DNA from: Girardinichthys multiradiatus
Lineage: Eukaryota > Chordata > Actinopteri > Cyprinodontiformes > Goodeidae
Reading direction: 5' to 3'
Assembly: GCF_021462225.1 (NCBI RefSeq)
Contig: NC_061795.1
Coordinates: 6,045,501-6,109,500, forward strand
DNA length: 64,000 nucleotides
Under the pieces are notes generated by a model, which was not told the origin of the DNA, did no database searches, and was given only the letters and a program-made list of their open reading frames with translations. Positions 8,958 to 18,300 of the stretch are shown here, in pieces. The position numbers were made by a program, and so were the translations under genes. The stretch's first letter is position 1; each line of letters starts with the position of its first letter.

Positions 8958-10046
8958 ATGGCAGGAAGACGGCTGATGAAGAAAGTATATTATAGCCCTT
9001 CAAATCCGGGAAGTTTTGGGGGTGTAGATAGGCTGAGGAGGGTTATGCAAGATGAAACGGGAAAGAAGGTTGCGGTTGAAAAAGTTAAAGATTTTTTATC
9101 AGGAGAAGATACCTATACTCTACATAAACCTGCAAGAATAAAGTTCCCGAGAAACAGAGTTTTTGTCACCAGACCATTGAGGCAGTTCCAGGCCGATCTC
9201 TGTGACATGCAAGCTCTGGCCATGGAAAATGATGGTTATAATTATTTATTAACAGTCATTGACATCTTTTCAAAAAGGGCGTATGTACGAGTTTTGAAGA
9301 GGAAAACAGCCGCTGAGGTGGTAAAGGCATTTGAATCAGTTTTTACAGAAAGTCAGATCCCCAAAAAACTTCAGACTGATGCCGGTAAAGAATTTTTTAA
9401 CAAGAAATTTAAAGTTTTAATGGAGAAACACGGTATTGAACATTTTGCCACAGCGAGTGAAGCAAAAGCTTCAGTGGTCGAGAGATTTAACCGCACATTA
9501 AAAACAAGGATGTGGAGATATTTTACAGCTAACAATACCCGGCGGTACGTCGATGTACTGCAAAACCTAGCTAGAAGCTACAACCATTCCTACCACTCCA
9601 GCATTAAAATGAGCCCTATGGAAGTGACCCCAGAAAATGCCTTTCAAGTGTTTCAGAATCTGTATGATGTCAAGTCCAACAGATATTGCAAGGACTCAGT
9701 GACAACGTTTAAACAAGGGGATCTTGTCACAATATCCAAGGTCCGTGGAGTGTTTGACAAAAAATACGAACAGAGTTTTACGGATGAAGTGTTTACAGTC
9801 TATGACCGGATACCCCGTTCTCCTCCTGTATACAAACTCAAAGATTTGGATGGAGAACCTATCGAGGGTTCCTTTTACGCTGAGGAACTTCAAAAAGTAA
9901 AAATATTTAACGACAAGATGTATCAAGTGGAAAAAATATTAAAACGACGTACGGTCAAGGGAGTCAAACAGGTTTTTGTAAGCTGGAAAAACTGGCCTGA
10001 GAAATTCAACAGTTGGATCAAGTTTGATGAACTTCGAAACGTATAA
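8958..10046 (+). CDS. Maverick integrase, retroviral-type DDE core plus chromodomain
   Basis: The 362-aa product is a Maverick integrase, which inserts the linear element into host DNA. The DDE core shows Asp80 in FQADLCDMQA, Asp141 in LQTDAGKEFF and Glu175 in SVVERFNRTLK, with near-retroviral Asp-Glu spacing. ERFNRTLK and NHSYHSSIKMSPMEV are typical of this integrase family. Residues from about 319 (YQVEKILKRR to FNSWIKFDEL) form a chromodomain, thought to guide targeting to modified histones. There is no obvious N-terminal HHCC zinc finger. The frame is complete, with all catalytic acids kept. It is followed within 40 bases by the penton-like gene. Confidence 0.95.
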   Translation: MAGRRLMKKVYYSPSNPGSFGGVDRLRRVMQDETGKKVAVEKVKDFLSGEDTYTLHKPARIKFPRNRVFVTRPLRQFQADLCDMQALAMENDGYNYLLTVIDIFSKRAYVRVLKRKTAAEVVKAFESVFTESQIPKKLQTDAGKEFFNKKFKVLMEKHGIEHFATASEAKASVVERFNRTLKTRMWRYFTANNTRRYVDVLQNLARSYNHSYHSSIKMSPMEVTPENAFQVFQNLYDVKSNRYCKDSVTTFKQGDLVTISKVRGVFDKKYEQSFTDEVFTVYDRIPRSPPVYKLKDLDGEPIEGSFYAEELQKVKIFNDKMYQVEKILKRRTVKGVKQVFVSWKNWPEKFNSWIKFDELRNV

Positions 10047-10049
10047 AAA
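10042..10049 (+). promoter_or_regulatory. TATA box overlapping the integrase stop codon
   Basis: TATAAAAA includes the integrase TAA stop (10044-10046) and lies about 36 bases before the penton-like ATG at 10085. The spacing fits a start-proximal promoter with a very short leader. Confidence 0.55.
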
Positions 10050-10084
10050 AGGTTTGCACTAAACCTCACAGTTGACACAGCATC

Positions 10085-10858
10085 ATGAACCGTCAGGTAG
10101 AGGATGATGGCTTTTACGTTACTCTTCCATCTAATGCTAGCATGGAAGTGTTTAAAAATAATACCAGTTCAAGTTTCCGTGTAAATTTAGCTCAACACAT
10201 TGATTTAGAAGGCCAATGGATGGTTGCATTAGCCGAGATTTCATACCCTCATACATGGCATAATTTACCGGATTATGATGCCTACTTTGAATGGAGGAAG
10301 GTTGGTGATGTGGAGATCAATACGCAAAGGATCAGAAGTGGCTACTATAACAGCGTTGTTCAACTCGAGACAGAGATGGAAATGTTTTTCAAAAAATTGA
10401 AATCGGGTTTACGCATTAAATTCAGCAAAGTTCAAAAGAGATTTGCATTTCAAGCAAATAGTCCGTATGAAATACGCTTCTTCAGCACTCTAGCTTATAT
10501 GATTGGCGTGAAACCAGGGGAATGGATTCATGTTTCTGAACCAAAACTGGCTCCTTTTCCGGCGGATATAAAGGCTGGTTTCTATCACCTATACTGTTAC
10601 AGCGACGTGGTCAGCCCTCAAATAGTAGGCGACACTTTTGCACCTTTACTGCGGACCGTCAAAGTACAAGGCACATTCAGTGATATGATTACTCAGACGT
10701 TTAACCCCGCCCACTACCTTCCAGTCTCCAGAAGACATATTGAAAATATCAATATAGAAATTAAATCGGACCAAAACGTTCCTGTAAATTTCGTCTATGG
10801 AAAGACCGTCATAAGACTACACTTCAGACCGGTGATATCACAACGTAGCCTGAGATAA
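10085..10858 (+). CDS. Penton-like minor capsid protein (257 aa)
   Basis: The product starts MNRQVEDDGFYVTLPSNAS and continues with SSSFRVNLAQHIDLEGQW then MVALAEISYPHTW, the opening used by Polinton and adintovirus minor capsid (single jelly-roll, penton-type) proteins. The rest is beta-rich with no transmembrane segment or enzyme motif. Length agrees with that family. In the particle model it forms the vertex pentamers alongside the hexon-like protein encoded at 11414. Gene order integrase, penton, small basic protein, hexon, protease is the expected late block. Assignment rests on N-terminal pattern and position; no structure was compared. Confidence 0.8.
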   Translation: MNRQVEDDGFYVTLPSNASMEVFKNNTSSSFRVNLAQHIDLEGQWMVALAEISYPHTWHNLPDYDAYFEWRKVGDVEINTQRIRSGYYNSVVQLETEMEMFFKKLKSGLRIKFSKVQKRFAFQANSPYEIRFFSTLAYMIGVKPGEWIHVSEPKLAPFPADIKAGFYHLYCYSDVVSPQIVGDTFAPLLRTVKVQGTFSDMITQTFNPAHYLPVSRRHIENINIEIKSDQNVPVNFVYGKTVIRLHFRPVISQRSLR

Positions 10859-10887
10859 ATTTTATTTGTATAAACTATTCCAGAGAT

Positions 10888-10897
10888 ATGTATATAA
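10888..10897 (+). promoter_or_regulatory. TATA-like box upstream of the small virion gene
   Basis: TGTATATAAC lies about 75 bases before the ATG at 10971, in the 112-base gap after the penton-like stop. It is the third TATA-like element placed directly before a + strand gene in this element. Confidence 0.4.
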
Positions 10898-10970
10898 CCT
10901 CTAAGATTGATTGGTTATCATTCATATTACGCTGGTCATTCAACACTGCATCAAGCAGGCAAGAGAGAAC

Positions 10971-11414
10971 ATGGCACATCTAAGTCTGAGACGTGATCCA
11001 AATCGCTTTGTAAATTACTATGTAAGTCAATCAGGCGGTAATCTGCCAGGGTTTTATGGGGCCCCGGTCATGTACGGACGCGGAATTGGATCATTATTTT
11101 CAAAATTATTCCGCTTCGTATCCCCTCTGGTTAAAAAAGGATTTGCAATTGCAAAACCCCATCTTAAAACGGCTGCATCAAATATCGCTTCGGATGTCAT
11201 CGGTAGAGCCGTGAGTAAAATGAGTGGTTCTGCACACATCGACGGTCAAGAAGGTTCAGGAATTATGGTTTTATCCAAAAGACCCAGAACAAGACCCCCT
11301 GGTGATCGTTTAAGGACGGTTAAAAAACAACGACAAACGCGAAAAAGGAGATCAGTCGCAGCTGACAAACGAAGAGGAAGGAAGTCATCCGCAAGTTTTG
11401 ATATATTTAAATAA
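10971..11414 (+). CDS. Small basic virion-type protein, adenovirus pVI/pX-like in character
   Basis: ATG at 10971 (GAACATGG context) gives 147 aa. Residues 1-30 are polar; then comes GAPVMYGRGIGSLFSKLF, a Gly-rich amphipathic or hydrophobic stretch, and FVSPLVKKGFAIAKPHLK. The C-terminal third is very basic (KRPRTRPPGDR, KKQRQTRKRR, DKRRGRK), ending FDIFK. Glycine/hydrophobic plus arginine-rich layout is shared with adenovirus cement or core proteins and with small Maverick virion proteins, suggesting membrane disruption or genome binding inside the capsid. The stop codon overlaps the next ATG as TAATG (11412-11416). Function is inferred from composition and position. Confidence 0.7.
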   Translation: MAHLSLRRDPNRFVNYYVSQSGGNLPGFYGAPVMYGRGIGSLFSKLFRFVSPLVKKGFAIAKPHLKTAASNIASDVIGRAVSKMSGSAHIDGQEGSGIMVLSKRPRTRPPGDRLRTVKKQRQTRKRRSVAADKRRGRKSSASFDIFK

Positions 11415-12721
11415 TGGCTCTTTTACATAACAAATTATCAGAGTGCACGCTGGCAGAGTTGGACTTATTTTCTGCCCCGATGACGCAGCTATCGATCGAA
11501 GATAAAATTTACACCGAGATCCAGCCTTTATCAGCAATCACTGATGGAGGCCCGATCGAGTTTTTCATTCCGGGAGACGGAGAAAAGTATCTGGATCTCA
11601 ACGATACGCTGTTGCATCTCAGAGTGAAAATTACTAACGAGAATGGAACAAACCTGCCAGATGATGCACCTGTAGGGCTCATCAACTACCCGTTAAACAC
11701 CATCTTCAGTCAGTGTGACGTCACTCTCGGAGATCGAATGATTTCACAATCCAGCGCTACACATCCATATAGAGCCATGATTGAGACATTGTTAAACTTT
11801 TCTGAAGATTCTTTAAAAACCCAGTTTAGCTCTGGTCTTTTTTATAAAGACACTGCAGGTGCTCTGAACTCTATTGTTACAACTAACGGCCCTAACCAAG
11901 GTCTTAACAGCAGAGCAGGCTTTACGGAAAATTCCAGGGAGGTACATCTCCTAGGCCCCCTGCATGCCGACATATTTTTCTGCGAGAGACTTCTTTTAAA
12001 CTCTGTTGACCTTAAAATTAAACTTACAAGAGCCAACGATGCCTTTTGTCTCATGGCCGCAAGAGACTCCACTTACAAACTCAGGATATTAGGAGCATCT
12101 CTTTTTATCAAAAAAGTTACTGTCTCTCCAGCTGTACGACTGGGGCACGCTTCAGCTTTAATGAAAGCAAATGCTCTGTATCCACTTTCACGTGTGAATG
12201 TAAAAACATATTCCATCCCTGAAAATTCAAGGGTATGCAACCAAGAGAATCTTTTCTTAGGCATCTTTCCCAAGTATGTGGTGATTGCGTTACTGGATCA
12301 TGACGCTTTTACAGGAACACGCAATCTCAATCCGTTTGACTTTAATCATTTTGATATGGAATATTTAGCTTTGTGTAAGGATGGCAGACAAATTCCTGCT
12401 AAAGCCTTCCAGCCAAATTTTAACCAAGGTCATTCAGTGAGAGAGTATTACAACTTGTTTACGGCTACAGGACGACATCTAAAAGATCTTCCACTGAGTA
12501 TATCACGTCAGGAATTTAATCAAGGATACTCTCTATTCACATTTAATCTTAACCCGGGTGAGGACACAGATGCTCTATCTCCAGTTTCCAGTGGGAATTT
12601 AAGATTGGAAATGCGCTTCAGAAACCCGTTGCCATATACCACCACGCTGATCATCTACGCTTGTTATGATTCTATTTTAGAGATTGATTCAAAGAGGCGT
12701 GTGCTGGTGGATTATTATTAA
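11414..12721 (+). CDS. Hexon-like major capsid protein (435 aa)
   Basis: The product contains EKYLDLNDTLLHLRVKI, YPLNTIFSQCDVTLGDRM then ISQSSATHPYRAMIETLL, a block characteristic of the double jelly-roll major capsid proteins of Polintons/adintoviruses. A later segment (LSISRQEFNQGYSLFTFNL) and the terminal LRLEMRFRNPLPYTTTLIIY match the second jelly-roll half. In this family trimers build the hexagonal capsid faces. The frame is intact and of usual length. It begins inside the previous stop codon (TAATG) and is followed 11 bases later by the protease gene, so a shared late transcript is likely. Confidence 0.88.
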   Translation: MALLHNKLSECTLAELDLFSAPMTQLSIEDKIYTEIQPLSAITDGGPIEFFIPGDGEKYLDLNDTLLHLRVKITNENGTNLPDDAPVGLINYPLNTIFSQCDVTLGDRMISQSSATHPYRAMIETLLNFSEDSLKTQFSSGLFYKDTAGALNSIVTTNGPNQGLNSRAGFTENSREVHLLGPLHADIFFCERLLLNSVDLKIKLTRANDAFCLMAARDSTYKLRILGASLFIKKVTVSPAVRLGHASALMKANALYPLSRVNVKTYSIPENSRVCNQENLFLGIFPKYVVIALLDHDAFTGTRNLNPFDFNHFDMEYLALCKDGRQIPAKAFQPNFNQGHSVREYYNLFTATGRHLKDLPLSISRQEFNQGYSLFTFNLNPGEDTDALSPVSSGNLRLEMRFRNPLPYTTTLIIYACYDSILEIDSKRRVLVDYY

Positions 12722-12732
12722 TCTAATCAGGC

Positions 12733-13275
12733 ATGAATAATCATGAAATTGAGAGCCTGATGCGTCATCTGCTGGGAGATTTGTTTTGCGGTGTGTGGCC
12801 GTGCGACCAGCTGCCGCTGCTAGCTGACAAATTCCCAGGGCCGGCCTACTTTATCGTGAATACACATCCTTCACACATGCCGGGGGAACACTGGCTAGCT
12901 CTGACATTGGATGAGAATGGTCAATCCAGCTTTTTTGACTCTTATGGATTCTCTCCGGATTTCGAGTTCTACCCGTCAAGCATCGTAACATTTTTAGAAG
13001 ACAGATCCTCAAAAATATTGTATCATAATAATCAGCTTCAAAACACTCTGTCCACTGTGTGCGGTCACCATTGCATTTTTTATCTATGTCATAGAGCGTG
13101 CGGATTATCAATGCAGCAAGTGTTGTCGAAATACACCGGAGATGTGATTAAGAATGATTTAATGGTATCTAACTTTGTGAAAAAATATCAGAAATGTGTC
13201 ATTAATCAAAGTTGTACATTTTATACTCACGGAACATGCTCTTTGGAGATGTTTCTGGATTGTTATGGAATTTAA
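12733..13275 (+). CDS. Adenain-type cysteine protease (180 aa)
   Basis: Adenovirus-type maturation protease (C5 family) that would process capsid precursors. The catalytic set is visible: His53 in GEHWLALTLD, Asp69 in SFFDSYG (adenovirus has Glu), Gln103 in NNQLQNTL, and Cys110 in STVCGHHCIFYLCH. The Gln-to-Cys spacing of seven equals that of adenain. Length (180 aa) is slightly shorter than the adenovirus enzyme. It is the last + strand gene, followed by T-rich sequence and a polyadenylation region near 13400. All key residues are present, so it could be active. Confidence 0.92.
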   Translation: MNNHEIESLMRHLLGDLFCGVWPCDQLPLLADKFPGPAYFIVNTHPSHMPGEHWLALTLDENGQSSFFDSYGFSPDFEFYPSSIVTFLEDRSSKILYHNNQLQNTLSTVCGHHCIFYLCHRACGLSMQQVLSKYTGDVIKNDLMVSNFVKKYQKCVINQSCTFYTHGTCSLEMFLDCYGI

Positions 13276-13394
13276 AATGTCTTATTTTTTTTTTCATTGT
13301 TTGTTTTTTTTTTCTTCTTATGATTTAATATTTGTGTAATGATATCATATGTTAGTGTGTGAAGTAGAGAACGAAGTTAGACTTGAAAAATATA

Positions 13395-13425
13395 ATCAAT
13401 AAATATTTTATTGAATAAAAGAAAT
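13395..13425. terminator. Convergent polyadenylation signals
   Basis: AATAAA occurs on + at 13399-13404 and 13415-13420, and TTTATT (minus-strand AATAAA) at 13408-13413. All lie in the 180-base gap between the convergent late protease gene and the minus-strand block. One short region can thus end both transcription units. Confidence 0.6.
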
Positions 13426-13455
13426 AGGCTACATGTTTCATTTTCTTATAACGGT

Positions 13456-14289
13456 TTATGGTGAAAATGTAATCCATCGGGGTGGTAGTGTCGTCTTACG
13501 AAGAGACCTTTTTGATCTCCCATCAGCATTTTTTGGATCTTCCAGCTCAGATCTCGACCAGTAGGGAGAATGAGTTATCTGCCTTCTTCTTCTTCTTTTT
13601 CTACTCTGCTTAACGCTGGTGGGTGTACCCCCATTTTCAATCGATGTACCCTCTGTTTTGAAACGTCTATATTCTTCACGAGCATAAGGGTTAATGACTG
13701 AAGATATAGGGATGTTTACTTCTGACATGGAGTGTAGAAAATCAGACCATCCTCGGGTTTGTGATGCTCCAGATTTTTTAAACGGAAGCATGAGATTTTT
13801 CAACAAATCAATCATGTGGGACCCTTTTATAACATTCCCTTTAAATACAAATTCACCTCGCGAAGTCCAACTCTCACTTCTTTCGGATAATTTCTTCAAA
13901 ATGTACTCGGCATTTTTACGATTGTGTTTAGGAAGGCTTTTCAGTACTTCCGTAAGAACCTGATCCTTAGGGGCCTCGTCCTGCCCTGGGCCTTGTTTTT
14001 CTTGGGACCGCTCATGTTCAGGAACCTCTGTGTCACGCTGCAGCGTTAAACTGACCCGCTGTTTTTCTTCTTTGACACCTTGCTTAAGTAAAGTCAGATA
14101 CCTCTGGAGAAGAGCATCGTATCTCTTGATTTTTTCATAAGAAGTCAAACCCGGCTCGTTTAATATCGCTCTCATTTCAGCATCCAAATTCTCCTCCGCC
14201 GTCTGTCTGATGGACGTGTCTGACTGGGTCAGACGCTTGAATTGATGAGGGGAAATGAGAAACATCTTCTGCGATGTTCTGAGAGACAT
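13456..14289 (-). CDS. Conserved Maverick protein of unknown function (277 aa)
   Basis: Not assignable to an enzyme. The product begins MSLRTSQKMFLISPHQFKRL, has a helical charged segment (YEKIKRYDALLQRYLTLLKQ) that may form a coiled coil, a Glu/Gln/Pro-rich linker, and a folded-looking part with LPKHNRKNAEYILKKL, WTSRGEFVFKGNVIKGSHM and IDLLKNLMLPF. The C-terminal quarter holds an arginine run (SRKRRRRRQ) and RSKRSLRK, suggesting DNA binding or nuclear targeting. Similar ISPH-F-RL plus G-x-x-I-x-GS-x-x-x-DL layouts are recalled from other Polintons, unverified. The ATG overlaps the stop of the 113-aa gene as TAATG on the minus strand. Confidence 0.7.
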   Translation of the reverse strand: MSLRTSQKMFLISPHQFKRLTQSDTSIRQTAEENLDAEMRAILNEPGLTSYEKIKRYDALLQRYLTLLKQGVKEEKQRVSLTLQRDTEVPEHERSQEKQGPGQDEAPKDQVLTEVLKSLPKHNRKNAEYILKKLSERSESWTSRGEFVFKGNVIKGSHMIDLLKNLMLPFKKSGASQTRGWSDFLHSMSEVNIPISSVINPYAREEYRRFKTEGTSIENGGTPTSVKQSRKRRRRRQITHSPYWSRSELEDPKNADGRSKRSLRKTTLPPRWITFSP

Positions 14290-14630
14290 TATCTCCTGAT
14301 GATTCCACCCACTAGATCACCGATCAAGGGTGCAAGAGCCGTTAAGATGGGCAGAATAAAACCACCTCGTTGCTTTTTGAGAGCCAACTGTTTAGTTTTT
14401 ATCCCGGTTCTTTTATCACCCAACAATCTGATGATATTTCTTTGTTTCTTCAATTGTCGGTGTTGAGAGGGTGATAGTTTAATGTTACCTTTTAGGATAT
14501 TCAGTGCAATCTCGCACAGAGCCTGAATAAAGTCGGGAGAGCAGTGTGCGAGAATATCTTTACGTTTCTGTGGACAGGCCTGGTACAAAGCTCTGAATAA
14601 TGGTAAATTCCTTTTTATACGCGCTGACAT
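14289..14630 (-). CDS. Small basic protein with hydrophobic glycine-rich C-terminus (113 aa)
   Basis: The product starts MSARIKRNLPLFRALYQACP, has Lys/Arg-rich central parts (KKQRNIIRLLGDKRTGIK), and ends LKKQRGGFILPILTALAPL followed by IGDLVGGIIRR. A basic body plus Q-R-G-G-F and a short hydrophobic Gly tail is reminiscent of adenovirus pX/mu-type or Polinton core peptides, possibly with a protease cleavage site near the GG. It lies seven bases after the ATPase stop and overlaps the next gene by one base. It is probably structural; no direct homology could be tested. Confidence 0.7.
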   Translation of the reverse strand: MSARIKRNLPLFRALYQACPQKRKDILAHCSPDFIQALCEIALNILKGNIKLSPSQHRQLKKQRNIIRLLGDKRTGIKTKQLALKKQRGGFILPILTALAPLIGDLVGGIIRR

Positions 14631-14636
14631 GATGAC

Positions 14637-15308
14637 TTACTTTGTTCTGGGTACGTACACAGCAGGCCACTGCTGAGGAAGTATCCCCGTTCTCAGTCTG
14701 AAATGTTCTGGGCAGGTAGGCGTAAAATCGATGATTAAATATCCATGAGCTTCTCTCGTTGCGTCTTCAAAACTCTCCAAGAAGAGACCCTTTTGAGATG
14801 GAAACATTTGGCGGGCCAGTATATTCAGCTGGAGTTTATCTCTCGGGTTCTTAAACAACACCATATAATTACAGTTCAAACTAATAGTGCGACTGAACTT
14901 TCCCTGATGAAATACATTCTGAGTCAACATCATAACACTCATATTACGATGGTGACGAAACTGGGTAAAGACTTTCATCACGTTTTCATCATCTGAGGCT
15001 TGAGCAATAACATCGTCTAGAATGATCAAATGATTCTGATCAGGAGGAAACAGGTTTTCATCTTCAAAAGAATGAGGCAATCCTTCCACAAAGGTAATAT
15101 TTTTATTCATCTTCTGCAATTCAGCATACATGGGTTGAAAAGATGTGTAAATCCATACAATATTTTCTGGAACAATATCCATGACATGATTACAGTTTTG
15201 TAAAATACTTTTTACAAAGAAAGTTTTCCCGCAGCCGCTGGGTCCAACTATCATACATGAGAAAGGGACTCTAAATCTAGGATCAAAATCAATCTCCTGT
15301 AAATCCAT
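14637..15308 (-). CDS. FtsK/HerA-type genome-packaging ATPase (223 aa)
   Basis: P-loop ATPase that would pump the element genome into capsids. Walker A is GPSGCGKT at residues 22-29 (within MIVGPSGCGKTFFVKSIL) and Walker B is LIILDD at about 94-99 (NHLIILDDVIAQ). A following MMLTQNVFHQGKF has the sensor-like Gln/Asn typical of the A32/Maverick packaging family. Length suits the family. It lies 30 bases after the polymerase stop, and its ATG follows a T-rich stretch. All motifs are intact. Confidence 0.93.
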   Translation of the reverse strand: MDLQEIDFDPRFRVPFSCMIVGPSGCGKTFFVKSILQNCNHVMDIVPENIVWIYTSFQPMYAELQKMNKNITFVEGLPHSFEDENLFPPDQNHLIILDDVIAQASDDENVMKVFTQFRHHRNMSVMMLTQNVFHQGKFSRTISLNCNYMVLFKNPRDKLQLNILARQMFPSQKGLFLESFEDATREAHGYLIIDFTPTCPEHFRLRTGILPQQWPAVYVPRTK

Positions 15309-15338
15309 GTGACTTTTTATTTTATTTCTTCTTCAACT

Positions 15339-18300
15339 CTAATAACCGAAAGGCAGAGTTGTCCCGTCAGAAAAAAGACGTCTCTTATCATACACCAGTC
15401 GAAACTTTTTAAGAAATGTCGCGTTTGTCAAACGGAATCTCTTTTTATCCCTCCTGATCGTGTGCTGAGGGATTTCAATGACACCCTCACTTGACCCCTG
15501 TAAGTAGCCCTCGACCAGCCCTTTGATGCTGTCAAAATTGACCCTCTCGCTGCATTCATGCGTCTGAGTGATGCCTTTAGCACGTATCATTACATTTTTA
15601 CGGTTTTTGGTCTGGTATGCATAACTCTTGGGTCCTGTCGATGCAAACTCCGAAATGCTGTCACCATCTAACTCGTCAGTAAGATCACCCAGATAATTCC
15701 CCAATTCCAGAGGAGTTTCACCACTTTTTGTCACATAAATCAAACTGTCCGTGTCAATATAAATCAATCTGTCCTGTAACTTCTCCATGCTGCTGAGAAG
15801 TTTTAAACGTGCATAAGCGGTGGTGAATGCTGCTATAAACACATTATTTGTCTTACTTGGTGGATATATGACACGTTTATTGAAATTCCACTGCACTACA
15901 CACATTTCAGGGTTGAAAAAATGAAAATAGTTAACCCTGTATTTACTCGAGAACATGAAGCTGAAAAAGTCTTCAGGGTTAGTGATGACTGTGGTCTGAG
16001 ACAGATCGCTTCTTTGCGCAAATTTCCCCCAAAAACTGTTTAAACACAATTTTGCAACCTGCCTTTTGGCAGGATTCATCTCGATTTTCTCAGGGTCTAA
16101 TTGGATGCCCTGATGCAGTTTGTAGTCGCTTATATACTTTGACTTACTCTCCTGATCCACTGCTTCAGATGGATAGCCTGAAGCCTCCTGCTTACCCTTT
16201 AAAAAGCAATGAATGTAACCTTTAAAGATTGTATCACTTCTCTTTTCAAAATGCCACACCTCTGTGATTTTAGCAAGACGATAACCACACTGCAACGCTT
16301 TACAAAACTCTACAGTCACCCACACACCCGTCAGAGCTCTGTCTTCATCATTATGCATGCAGGGACCTGACTGGTAATTTAATTCAGCGCATGAGCGGCA
16401 GAGAGTGAACACAAGTTTACCTTGGGATGTTCTGTAAGGTAAAACAGGGAACAACAGGTTACGTGGTGGGTAGACCACAGCTTTGATTATACCGAAGTAG
16501 CTGCTGGGGTCATCAAAATCTTTGTAAATGATGGTGGGGTGTCCGAGGGGAAAAACGCAGTTGGCGTTTACATAAGGGTACAGAGATGTGTAATCCACAT
16601 AGTGTACAGTTTCATCCGGTTCCGCTGTGTACCTCAACTTCATAGGACAGGTGCGTCCACCATACAGCGCATCCCGGGGGGATAGCGGTTCGGGTGCATT
16701 AACTTTCTCAAGAAAGCTGATCACCCCTGGGTCTGATTTTTTCATTTCAATCCACTCATGCTCCCATATGACTTCGAGACGAAGGCCGTACACAGTTTGT
16801 AACACCTTGCTTCTCTCAACAGTGGCTGCGTAAAACTGTTCAAATGCGACCCCTCTCAACGGACACTTGTCATGAGGCATGTAACACTTTTTACAGCCGT
16901 GGAAAAAACAGCCATAAAATTCAAACGCAACTTTGACACCGTTAATCTCTGCATACCCATCCACTGAATATGGCCCGATTTTCTTTTCACCCCTATTTAA
17001 TGCATGCTCGATAAATATGGCTCTGCTGTCTGCAATCCAGCCGAGCCATTGAATGGACGCGCTGGAGAACGTTTTACTGCTACGTCTGTAGTCCAGAGGT
17101 GATGGAATGGCTAAGGTTTGAGGAGGAAGGAAATTGGTTACAAAAACCTTCATGCAGGCTGATGCTATTGTGATACTTTTAAACGGATCCACACTTGTCT
17201 CCTTAAAGAACTCGTCTCTGAATTTTAAGCATCCTTGAAAAAGAATTTCAACGTCATTTTTACAATAACGAATTGCTTCTTTCTTAAAGTCAAAGACCTC
17301 TTTGCTCGCTTCTCTGTACCAGCTGCTAAACACCTGTTGTTCTTGAAGACTCATGCGTTCTACAGCGTAGCAGGATGGAGGAGGAAAAGCCCCTACATAC
17401 TGGAGATGTTGTTCAGAGGAAAATAGGTGGGGGAAAAAACCCTTGCTTTGATCGGTAAAGCCTAACGCTTTCGGCATGGCACTAAGCTTCATGCACATGA
17501 AGGACAGGCTATCAATGTATTTTAACCTGTAATCAGGGTCGGTTAAACAGAGAACTTTACTCCCTACCATGACGATATGTGGTTTAATGCCTAACTGCAG
17601 CATTGCTGTGAGAATCAGGTAACCATCGTACCCCCGCGCATTGTGCGCTATTAAGGTGTAACCTTTGTACATTGGCCTCCTGAAATGCAGGAGAAATTTT
17701 TGGGTGCAATTCAGTCCATAAGCGTACCATTCATCACCTTTCAACGTTTTAGCACAGACCAGAAAGGGGGTATGCACGCCGCTCTCATTGACGAGGCATT
17801 CGAAATCATAAAAAATCAGTTTATCATCAAGCTGATTAATTGCACTGCAAGGCAGAATGTAACATTTATGATCATCGCATGTAACGTCTAGGCTGGGGGG
17901 TACATTTTCACCGCAAATACTGCATTTTACATTACACACGTGTGGTTTTTTCGGTTTACTGATTGGAATAACGTATATCCGTTTGCATACTTTACACAGT
18001 TTTACCAACTCACAGTCACTGATAGGCCTTTCAGCACTATTTCTGATGCGCGGTTCCCTGTGTCTGCTGAAACATGAAGAATTACGACAGATTCTTTGAC
18101 AGCCTGCACAGCTTACAGGATTGCTAATCTCTTGCATACATTTATATGTTCGACACACTGGACAATAACCTTCACAATGGTGTGTATTGGCATTCTGATA
18201 GCTGGCGTAACAGTAATTACAAATATATCTGCACCCCATAAAACCTTTGAGATTTTTTATCCCATAGTAATGACCTTGAAATAACAGCAAAAACAGAGGG

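Noticed and set aside
10911..10970. Upstream extension of the small virion protein frame
   Set aside because: No ATG in the extension, and it follows directly on the TATA-like box; the ATG at 10971 has a good context.
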